Positions 26,695 through 34,549 of a stretch of 64,000 nucleotides of DNA are shown piece after piece. The position numbers and the translations under genes were made by a program. The DNA lies in NCBI GenBank assembly GCA_965205845.1, contig CBDBIG010000005.1, positions 372,001 through 436,000 on the forward strand. The letters are read 5' to 3'. This stretch comes from CBDBIG01 sp965205845 [NCBI: bacterium] (GTDB taxonomy: Bacteria > SAR324). How positions within the stretch are numbered: the first letter of the stretch is position 1; every line of letters begins with the position of its first letter. The notes beneath the pieces were generated by a model. That model did no database searches, had not been told where the DNA came from, and worked only from the letters and a program-made list of their open reading frames with translations.

Positions 26695-26777
26695 GGGGTT
26701 TGCTATTTAATCCTTCATTGAAACATGGTATTGATTTATTGATTAAAGAGACCATCTGGCGGTGTCGAGAGCGTGGT

Positions 26778-28220
26778 TTATATACGCCAGGCCGCTTTGG
26801 TAAACAAGGTAAGCAGCGCAAGAATTTCAAGCCTGCCCGCGAGCATAGCGCCATTGAGTACATATTTTAAATAGGTAGAGTGCTGAACTTCTCCTGGCAA
26901 TCCCGCCAAATTTGCAAAGCCAACACCCGTGTTGCTTAATGCAGAAATGGCCATGGTAAGTGCGGTTTGTAATGTATGCCCGTCTGCAGCAATCAAGGTA
27001 GTAAACACCAACCATGAAGCTAAGAACAGCCATACCGTGGCAAAAGCATCGTTTAAAACCTGTGCCTGCAGTTTCACACCGTTGACTTTCACGTACACAA
27101 TCGCATTGGGGTGAAAGGTGCGCATCATCTCTAAACCCAAAGAGCGCGAACAAATTGAGATGCGCAACCATTTGAAACCTCCCGCAGCACCCCCCGCGCA
27201 GCCTCCAACCAAAGCCGTACCAAGCAAGGCTGCTTGCAGGCTTTCGGACCATTCTCCATAATTTTCGCTAACAAAACCCGTGGTCGTTGCAAAAGATACC
27301 ACTTGAAACGCACCGTGCTGTAGGGCATTGAACCATGTGTGCCCAAAATCCTCATACAAGCACCAAGAGGCAAAGGCACTCACTATAGAGGTGCTAAGTA
27401 TAAAACAGCGCCATTCATTGCTGTGTAAGTAGCGTGGCCATTTTAAATATAGGAGCAACCGCTGGTGTAAGGCAAAATTGCTCGCCCCAATCAGCATTAA
27501 CCCCATGAGCACCCACTGGATAGCAGGACTTAGGCTATTGCTTAAGGTGCTATCGGGTAAAAATCCACCGGTTGAAATAAAGGTCAAGGCTAGGTTAAGG
27601 GCGTACCAGGGGGAAAGTTTTGCTTGGATTAGCAGCCCAACTCCAGCTGCGGTAATGAGGCCGTAGACAAGCCAAAAACGTGGTAGCAGCCAAAAAAAGC
27701 GCGAAAAAGCACCCCCTTCTGCATTCCCCATTTTCGATTGCATATCTAGGGGGTTTGCTATAACCCGCCACCCCTGTAGCATGGTAATTGAAGCCGTCAT
27801 AAACACACCGCCCCCTATCCATTGGGTTAAGCTGCGCCAAAAAACCATACACTTGGGCAAGCTGGCAGGATGACGAATGGTGCTAAACCCGGTGGTGGTA
27901 AAGCCCGAAATCGCTTCGAAAAGAGCGTCTTCCATATAAGACAAAACGTTGGTTGCAAGATAAGGTGCGCCTAAGCTCAGTGCACCAATACCAAAGCACA
28001 TGGTGAACACCGGTAACATGGCACGCTCTGATGGAATCATCGCCCAATAAAATCCCAAAACCAGCCCCCCACCCCCAAGGCTAAAGCCAAAAGAGAGTGC
28101 TGCGAGCGCGGCCCATTCAGGTTCTTGGTATACCAGTCCAATTCCCACAGGTAAGATGAGAGTTAAAGCAACTGCAAGCCATATCCAGCCAATACAATGA
28201 AGAAGAAATGCCAATCGCAT
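26778..28220 (-). CDS. TrkH-family potassium uptake protein
   Basis: The protein has 480 residues, mostly hydrophobic, with the pseudo-fourfold repeats of TrkH/KtrB. Selectivity-filter-like turns are ISGFTTTGFSTI, FISTGGFLPD, FATTTGFVSENY and ALSNTGVGFANL. GGCAGGAAGGFKWLRI is the family's intracellular loop. It forms the K+ pore in the inner membrane and normally works with the NAD-binding TrkA, which is not in this window. Start ATG at 28220 has a clean N-terminus. Confidence 0.95.
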   Translation of the reverse strand: MRLAFLLHCIGWIWLAVALTLILPVGIGLVYQEPEWAALAALSFGFSLGGGGLVLGFYWAMIPSERAMLPVFTMCFGIGALSLGAPYLATNVLSYMEDALFEAISGFTTTGFSTIRHPASLPKCMVFWRSLTQWIGGGVFMTASITMLQGWRVIANPLDMQSKMGNAEGGAFSRFFWLLPRFWLVYGLITAAGVGLLIQAKLSPWYALNLALTFISTGGFLPDSTLSNSLSPAIQWVLMGLMLIGASNFALHQRLLLYLKWPRYLHSNEWRCFILSTSIVSAFASWCLYEDFGHTWFNALQHGAFQVVSFATTTGFVSENYGEWSESLQAALLGTALVGGCAGGAAGGFKWLRISICSRSLGLEMMRTFHPNAIVYVKVNGVKLQAQVLNDAFATVWLFLASWLVFTTLIAADGHTLQTALTMAISALSNTGVGFANLAGLPGEVQHSTYLKYVLNGAMLAGRLEILALLTLFTKAAWRI

Positions 28221-29098
28221 GGGGTCAATACTTTTTATTACAAGGTTATTTTAAAACAAGACAACCATGGGGCAAAGGTAAGGTATTTATGAGATTAATT
28301 TAGGGCGGAAATTTTATGACTAAATTAAGAGAAAATTTTAAAAAAAACTGGTCGTTGGTTTTAACGAAACAATTTAAAATAATAAATTATAGACTGCTGT
28401 AGCGATAGGTAGATGGTAATCCCTATCTTGTTTTAGGTCTATAGCATAATAGCGAGTTTTAATTTGTATTCAATCAGTTAAAACCTATTAATATAGAAAC
28501 ATAAATCATGTTTCATTACAGGTGAAAAGGTGTTTTTTGGTGATAAACTGCTTATACGTATGCGTGTGTAAGAGCACTATTTTCGTATTTAAAAAACACA
28601 AATTAGATTGACAAATACCTATTCCTTAGAGTTAGACTACACCTCGTTTGGTTAGGGATTATCGAATGGTAGTTCTTGGGAATAGGTAGGCTAAAGAGCC
28701 TGCCCATAAAGGGTATAAAAGTGTAGTTAAATACATATAAACTTAATGTCACGTCTAATCTTCAATAAAATTCCTTAATTTAACCATAATTGCCTGTTGT
28801 AATACCTACTATGCTTATCAAATAGACTGGGCGTTGTTTTGACACCACATGGTGCAGTGCTCAGATAGATTTTTTTGGCACTTGTTGCGTGGAGACCTAT
28901 CTGTTCATAAACAATCGGCAATCGCACGTTTGTATGTGCCCTAAAATGCTGGGGTACAAAGTGTGCGGGTGCAATTTTGGGGAAGTCAATGCAGCCATAT
29001 TTTCGATTTTATTACCATTTGCTTTTAAAAACTGCTGCCAAAGATGAATATTTACAAGGTAACTCACGATAGACACATCAAAAAATGAGGCTACTGTT
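28221..29098. other. AT-rich gene-free spacer
   Basis: About 880 bases with markedly higher A+T than either side and no convincing open frame. It separates the divergent trkH-like gene and the CI-like regulator. TTGACA with a weak downstream -10 candidate lies near 28608. The composition break and the phage-type regulator next door suggest foreign DNA. Confidence 0.5.
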
Positions 29099-29641
29099 AT
29101 GGAGCAAAAATTTCCTGAAATCATCGGCCGTGTTGAGCACGTGCGCAAGCACTTAAAACTTAATAAAAGCGGTTTTGCAGGCAACATGGGCATCAAACCC
29201 CAAACCTATAATAACTTTGTTGGGTTTCAAAAAAGCAAACCCAATATAGAACTACTGCATGGCCTTTATAGTGTATATCAAGTAAACCCAGTTTGGTTGC
29301 TAAATGGTAAAGGCTCCATGTTTGTCCATGGTGGCTATTCTGGTAACAAACCAGATTCTGGTTACAGTACACCTGATCTGCCCGCCATGGCATTACATGA
29401 GCCTTCCGTTGAGGCAGGGGTCGACGAAAGATGGGAGGCACAGGCACGTGGGCAACGGTTATCGATGAACCTAAGCCAAATGGAAATGCAGATGCGTCGC
29501 ATGGAAAAAGACAACTTAGCACCCATTGATTACCTCATAGCCTATGTGAAGCGCTTTTACCAATTGCACCCGACGGATGTGGCAAAAGAAATGCAAGATC
29601 TGCTGACCCGCTTGACCGAACGTTATAGCAACCTGCCGTAA
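29099..29641 (+). CDS. CI-like helix-turn-helix regulator
   Basis: Residues about 8-75 form an XRE-type helix-turn-helix (RKHLKLNKSGFAGNMGIKPQ, with YNNFVGFQKSKPNIELLHGLYSVYQVNPVWLLNG). The NPVWLLNGKG end of the domain is typical of phage CI and Gpn-type repressors. No LexA-like peptidase follows; residues 85-130 look disordered and the last 45 are helical, perhaps for dimerisation. The ATG follows GAGG. Since no phage structural genes lie next to it, this is an orphan repressor or a domesticated regulator. The terminator overlaps its stop codon. Confidence 0.75.
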   Translation: MEQKFPEIIGRVEHVRKHLKLNKSGFAGNMGIKPQTYNNFVGFQKSKPNIELLHGLYSVYQVNPVWLLNGKGSMFVHGGYSGNKPDSGYSTPDLPAMALHEPSVEAGVDERWEAQARGQRLSMNLSQMEMQMRRMEKDNLAPIDYLIAYVKRFYQLHPTDVAKEMQDLLTRLTERYSNLP

Positions 29642-29663
29642 ACCTTTTTATGGCAGGTTCTTT
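29630..29663 (+). terminator. Stem-loop at the regulator stop codon
   Basis: AACCTGCC (29630-29637) pairs perfectly with GGCAGGTT (29652-29659), followed by CTTTAT. The stop codon of the regulator lies in the loop. The T tract is short, so termination strength is uncertain. Confidence 0.6.
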
Positions 29664-30269
29664 ATAGAGGTTGTTTGGCTGGTTTGAAATTTCGAACCTT
29701 TCCCACCTGAATCTAATGCGTAACGCGGCCTAACCTTGTTTCAAAGCACCGATTACCTTTAAGAAGAGGCGAGTGGGTGCGTGGCGTGCTTTCTAAGCAT
29801 TTCGTTGTCGCCCGGCAAGGGGAGGGTGTATTGCTCGAGGCACTAGTCGGCTGAGCTGGAGACGTCTATTTTAGACGCAGTCTTAAATGGGATGCAGAGC
29901 GGAATGGGAGGCGAGTGTTTGTTTCCCAAGGGGGAGCCGGTGCAATATGCCCCTGTTCAAATACTGGCCCAGCGTATACCCTGAGGCATTGGGTATAGAA
30001 ATCCATGCTCTTGTTTGTACCGTTCGCAGCGAGTGCGCATCACCCATTCTCTAAAATCTTAAACATGGGCCTTGTAACACTAACGCCTTTTGAGTAGGGG
30101 TATCTGCTTTGTGTACTTTGCATTTTTCCCGCCAAGAGGTACGAAGGGAACAATGATGTGATGCGCAGGTCACCCTCGGCCTTGGTTTCTTGTTCGATTT
30201 TCGATTGCTGCCAAAAGGCAAACAACCTCACAATCTCTCCTCACAGCCCAAAAGGAACCCATACGTGCC
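29664..30269. other. Spacer with short hairpins, no gene seen
   Basis: About 600 bases without a convincing frame. It contains small inverted repeats such as CGTCTA-TTT-TAGACG near 29868 and TATACCC/GGGTATA near 29975, and a G-rich middle (29810-29960). It does not match tmRNA, RNase P, 6S or SRP RNA as I know them. AAAGGAA at 30250 is the threonine synthase ribosome-binding site. Confidence 0.4.
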
Positions 30270-31523
30270 ATGCCGTTTTTACAAAATACCACCCAACCGT
30301 GTGCAACCTATGTTACGCACCTCGAGTGTAGCAAGAGTGGGGTGCATTATGAGGCGGGCAAGTTGCATAACCTCTCCAAAGAGGGTGTGCCCTTATTGGT
30401 ACGCTATAATTTAAAGGCCATGCAACAACAGCTGTCACGTGATGAACTTGCAACAAGACCTCCTGATATGTGGCGGTATCGCGAGTTTTTACCCGTGGAA
30501 AACCCGCAAAATAGACTGACCCTGGGGGAGGTCATGACGCCTTTAATGGTTTTACCAAAGCTTGCCAAACAACTGGGCGGGGGCGAAATACTGGTGAAAG
30601 ATGAGGGACGTTTACCTACGGGTTCCTTTAAAGCACGTGGGTTGTGCTTGGCCGTATCTATGGCCAAAGAACTGGGCGTAAAGCGCATCGCCATGCCCAC
30701 CAATGGTAATGCTGGGGCAGCCATGGCAGCGTATGGAGTTTGTGCGGGCATGGAGGTTTATGTGTTTTGCCCTGAAGATACCCCACAGATCAACGTGCAA
30801 GAGATTGCAGTGCAAGGCGCAAAAGTGTACCGGGTGAATGGCTTGATTAATGATTGTGGGCGGATTGTGGGCGAAGGCAAAGAAAAAATGGGATGGTTTG
30901 ATGCCAGTACTTTGAAAGAGCCTTATCGGATTGAAGGAAAAAAGACGATGGGTCTTGAACTGGCAGAACAGCTCGATTGGGATGTGCCCGATGTTATTTT
31001 TTACCCTACGGGGGGCGGTACAGGGCTGATTGGCATGGTAAAAGCGTTTGATGAATTGGAAGCATTGGGTTGGATTGGAAGTAAAAGGCCACGCATGGTT
31101 GCCGTGCAAGCAACGGGTTGTGCACCCATTGTACGCGCTTTTGATGAGGGCAAAGAGCACGCCGAGTTGTGGAAAAATGCCCATACCATTGCAGCAGGGA
31201 TTCGTGTGCCCGTCGCCATCGGCGATTTTTTAATTTTGCGGGGGGTGCGGAGTACGGGGGGATTTGCGGTTGCCGTGGATGATGACACGATATTGCAATC
31301 TCAAAAAGAGGTTGCGAGACGCGAGGGTGTGTTGTTGTGCCCTGAGGGGGCAGCCACCTATGCTGCCTACAAACAATCCTTGGCCAATGGGCGTGTGAGC
31401 AAAACGGAGAGGGTGGTTTTGTTTAATTGTGCAACGGGCTTAAAATATCCTATGCCTAAGGTGGATCGCTTTCTAGATCGCAATCAACCCATTGATTATG
31501 CTGCCATTGCCAAAGATGGGTAA
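30270..31523 (+). CDS. thrC: Threonine synthase
   Basis: The protein has 417 residues of the fold-type II PLP family. The PLP lysine lies in PTGSFKARGL, the phosphate-binding loop is PTGGGTGLIGM, and NGNAGAAMAAY and FNCATGLKYPMPKVD are typical of thrC. It has the N-terminal block CSKSGVHYEAGKLHNL, as in the longer bacterial and plant-type form. It turns O-phosphohomoserine into threonine. The ATG has AAAGGAA upstream. Its last four codons (AKDG) also begin an 84-87 bp direct repeat shared with the HNH remnant, so the C-terminus may have been touched by that insertion. Confidence 0.92.
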   Translation: MPFLQNTTQPCATYVTHLECSKSGVHYEAGKLHNLSKEGVPLLVRYNLKAMQQQLSRDELATRPPDMWRYREFLPVENPQNRLTLGEVMTPLMVLPKLAKQLGGGEILVKDEGRLPTGSFKARGLCLAVSMAKELGVKRIAMPTNGNAGAAMAAYGVCAGMEVYVFCPEDTPQINVQEIAVQGAKVYRVNGLINDCGRIVGEGKEKMGWFDASTLKEPYRIEGKKTMGLELAEQLDWDVPDVIFYPTGGGTGLIGMVKAFDELEALGWIGSKRPRMVAVQATGCAPIVRAFDEGKEHAELWKNAHTIAAGIRVPVAIGDFLILRGVRSTGGFAVAVDDDTILQSQKEVARREGVLLCPEGAATYAAYKQSLANGRVSKTERVVLFNCATGLKYPMPKVDRFLDRNQPIDYAAIAKDG

Positions 31524-31780
31524 GCTTTGCGCGGTCTTTTGCTTCCAATTCAGCCCAATGCTTCCAAGTCTCCACGTGCCCTTTATGATGCGCTTATAAC
31601 GCCCTGAGCAAGGTTAATGAAGGTGCCACAAACAAACCGCTGTAGGTGGGTTTGGTGTATTCCATTAACGCGTCGTGTACGCCGTTCTCGTGTGCCAAAG
31701 ATGGGTAAGCTTTGCGCGGTCTTTTGCTCTTCCAATTCGGCCCAATGCTTCCAAGTCCCCCACATGCCCTTTATGATGCC
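31509..31780. repeat. Direct repeat (84 and 87 bp) at the thrC 3' end
   Basis: Copy A (31509-31592) starts inside the last codons of thrC; copy B (31694-31780) lies inside the HNH remnant. Both run from GCCAAAGATGGGTAAGC through GCGGTCTTTTGC to CCCTTTATGATG, with a few differences. They lie 185 bases apart. Confidence 0.9.
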
Positions 31781-32065
31781 CTTTTCTGGCGAAAACAAAA
31801 TCACATGGTGAATATATGAGGCCAAAAACCCCTTGCGTTTTAAGATCGCCTTAAGTCCGGCCATGGGAAGCCTTGCCCTTTTTAGTGCGTTGCAATGGGC
31901 ACAAAGCAGTCGCAAATTATCATCGCTATCTGCTCCACCTTTTGCAAGGGGCACAATGGGATCTTTGGTGAAGTTTTGATAGAGGAAATGGTGACCACAC
32001 CCATTGTACAAGCCCCGTTGCTTGCCAAAAAGCCGTTGCTTTATAGCGGGTGTCTCCGTCCCCAT
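31583..32065 (-). pseudogene. HNH endonuclease remnant
   Basis: The text KQRLFGKQRGLYNGC, PIVPLAKGGADSDDNLRLLC and AHCNALKRARL matches HNH nucleases that usually carry Cys pairs and DHIIP. Here the first Cys of the N-terminal pair reads Tyr, and the catalytic His of DHI is missing (DPIVP), so it should be inactive. A plausible start is ATG 32065; the frame upstream runs into dispersed repeats. Its 3' end is duplicated downstream against thrC. Relatives of this type often sit beside phage DNA methylases, and a broken one lies 700 bases away. Confidence 0.7.
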
Positions 32066-32250
32066 GCTTATGCCACCACATGGAAATAACGGGATATAGC
32101 GGGATATAGCGAGATTTTTGACACAGCTGCACCCCACAAAGATGGCTGCGCCGAGACACATGCTTTGCGACTGGAAAAATGATGGCTACCTCCGTCCCCA
32201 TGGTTTGCGACCACATTGTGCCGAGACACATGCTTTGCGCCTCGTAATTC
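32055..32250. repeat. Cluster of dispersed CCCATGCTTTGCCAC-type motifs
   Basis: Variants at about 32061 (CCCCATGCTTATGCCACCACA followed by GGGATATAGC twice), 32153 (GACACATGCTTTGCGACTGG), 32199 (CCCCATGGTTTGCGACCACA) and 32226 (GACACATGCTTTGCGCC). The first one matches the reverse complement of the 46-bp repeats at 1.8 kb. From 32250 to 32780 I see no gene I can support. Confidence 0.7.
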
Positions 32251-32794
32251 AACGGGTTTTTAGTGGGTAATCGCGATTTGCGGGCAACTTGCAAGCAAAG
32301 AGGATGGCGATGCTCTATAAAGCCCATCTGCAAGGCTCACAAGGCCAAGATTGTATCACGCAAAAGCCTACCGCAGGGCGCATTTTTCAAACTAACCACT
32401 CTAAAGGGAGTGTGTTTCGCGGGCTTCGAAACGGGCCACGCCCACCCCTTGGATTGCCTCGCGGCATCTGTAAATGGCGGCGGTCGAGGAGCAACAGCCC
32501 CCTCGCCAAGCGGAGAAAATTACATGTAAAAAGCCATTCCCATAGATACGTTTCGTGCCTTGGAAAACGCTGCCTAGGAAACCGCACCGCATATCGCAAA
32601 GGCCTTTGGAGCGATTGCATCACGATTGGGCGGGCCGTTTTGTTGTTGCGCGACTTTGCCCGCCCGTGGCGAGCGCTGTTTTTCATCAAGCCGCTGCCCT
32701 CACTTTGTCCCTGTAAGAAGAAAATCGGGCAGGGGCCTTGTGAAAGTATTGCGGGTGCCATTTTGCAGGCTTTTTAAAGGCCTCTGGCGGGCAG

Positions 32795-33330
32795 CCCGGG
32801 TGTTTTTTGCGCGCCAAAAACAAGACCCCCCAAACCATGACCGACATTCAGCGTGCCCAGCGAGTTTACTGCCTGCATAAAATGTCTTTTTCCCGCCTAG
32901 CCAGACAATTTGGCTACTCAAAAAAAGCCACGCCACGCAACCTGCAGCCCTTAGAAAGCCTTGAACAAGCCCACGCGGCTCTGAAAATGGTGCACCTTGA
33001 GTGCAAACCTTGGCCAAGACGTGCTCAACCGCTACGATTCAAAAGAAACCTTGTTTTACATTGACTTAGCCCTATCACGGGCACGAAAAACGACGATGGC
33101 AAGGTTTTTTTGTTGAGCTAAGACTTTGAAAGTCTCGCAACGGTTAAAGGGCAAGGCAAGTTTCTCCTGAGCATCAATGATACACCCAATATCCACGGGT
33201 GGTTTAAAAACATGGACTGCGACACCATGCCAACCCATTACACCATGGGATTGTATGCTGCTGCGGGAAAAAGGCAGGTGAGGGAATTGCTTTACACAAA
33301 CCTCGCACCTAAAACCATGAAAACCCTTAA
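32795..33330 (+). pseudogene. Second decayed copy of the Dam-type methyltransferase
   Basis: The sequence parallels 15680-16340. VFFARQ joins directly to QDPP, TDIQRAQRVYCLHKMSF and FGYSKK, so a segment present in the first copy is deleted. Further on, LEQAHAALKMVHLECKPW and a nucleotide stretch ACTTTGAAAGTCTCGCAACG are shared almost exactly. The frame breaks at several points, and the DPPY region reads IDLALS after a shift. Two copies at this similarity suggest two related prophages once lay in this genome, or one duplicated patch. Confidence 0.8.
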
Positions 33331-33417
33331 AGGTGGCCTAAGTATAAACACAACACTCAAGTTTAACGCCAAAGCAATAAGTGTAAAACCATGTGTCCCT
33401 TTATACAGATGCATCCC

Positions 33418-34425
33418 TTATTTTTTGGATGGGATAAAATTACGGTAAAGGTCTGCCACCTTCGGGCTGCGTTCGATTACGCCTAATTTTTGAAGAAACA
33501 CCAGCAAATCTGCCCATTTTTTGTGGGATTGACGCTGGGTCCCGGCAAAAAGGGGACGCACAAGGGTAAAGGCTTTGCGGTCGAGTACTTTTTTACCCTG
33601 GGGATTGGCCTTAAAGTAGAGTTTCAGAGCTTTTTCTGGATACTTTTTGGTGTAAACTATGGCCTGATCCAAGGCTTTTACGAGGTTGGCAGTTTGCTGG
33701 GGTTTATTTTTCAGGGTATCCTCGTGAGCAATCAGCATAAGTTCATAGTAGTCGGGCACGCCATGCTTTTCTAATGCAAAGTAACCGCCTTCCACTTTTT
33801 CCAATTCCAACTCTGCCAGTTCATAGTTCCAAAAGGCACCCATGACGGCATCCACCTGTCCGCTGAGCAGCGATGACATCAGGTTAAAATTGACGTTAAT
33901 GGTTTTGTAGTCTTCTGGCGTAAGACCCGCAGAAGCCGCCACGGCTTTTAGCAAAGCGAGCTCCAGTTCTTGGACGGAATAGCCAATGGTTTTACCACGT
34001 AAATCGGCAGGCGTGCGAATGCCGCTTTTCTTTAAAAACGCAAGGGAGGACAAAGGGTGTTCAACCAGCACGGCAAAAGCGCGAATGGGCAGTTTGCGAC
34101 TGCGTGAAATGATAACCTGGGGTTGATAGTTCACGGCATAATCGACCTGACCCGCTGCTGTAAGTTTTAAGGGGTCGTTGGGGTTTGCTGGGGCAGTGAG
34201 TTTCACCTTTAAACCTGCTTGGGCGAAAAAGCCTTTTTCTTGTGCTACGTAAAGGGGCACGTGGTCTGCGTTGGGAAACCAATCAAGCAACAAGTGCACT
34301 TGTTTTAGGGCATAGGCTTTGCTGGGAAAACCGACAAGGCCTACGCATGGAACAGCAAAAAGCAAGGCCAGACCCAGCAAAAAAGGTTTGATTGGTGCTG
34401 TAACATGGGGGTGCGTCTGTTTCAT
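33418..34425 (-). CDS. Thiamin-pyrimidine ABC transporter substrate-binding protein (ThiY/NMT1-like)
   Basis: The protein has 335 residues with an N-terminal signal (FLLGLALLFAVPCVGLVGF). The NMT1/THI5-like fold is marked by LLLDWFPNADHVPLYVAQEKGFF, NPNDPLKLTAAGQVDYAVNYQPQ, and GAFWNYELAELELE near residue 205. Such proteins capture formylaminopyrimidine or HMP outside the inner membrane for thiamin salvage. It follows the fused ATPase-permease gene, and an apparent TPP riboswitch precedes the pair. Start ATG is clear. Confidence 0.9.
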   Translation of the reverse strand: MKQTHPHVTAPIKPFLLGLALLFAVPCVGLVGFPSKAYALKQVHLLLDWFPNADHVPLYVAQEKGFFAQAGLKVKLTAPANPNDPLKLTAAGQVDYAVNYQPQVIISRSRKLPIRAFAVLVEHPLSSLAFLKKSGIRTPADLRGKTIGYSVQELELALLKAVAASAGLTPEDYKTINVNFNLMSSLLSGQVDAVMGAFWNYELAELELEKVEGGYFALEKHGVPDYYELMLIAHEDTLKNKPQQTANLVKALDQAIVYTKKYPEKALKLYFKANPQGKKVLDRKAFTLVRPLFAGTQRQSHKKWADLLVFLQKLGVIERSPKVADLYRNFIPSKK

Positions 34426-34549
34426 GGCACTTTTTTAAGGTCCCTTTTTTGAGTTTTGAAAAAATAGCTTCATCATGGCTAAGAAGGTGTTTTGTTTTAA
34501 AGCAAGGTAAAAAAACCCCCCGCTGGTGTGTTGCTAACATCTGCTGTAA

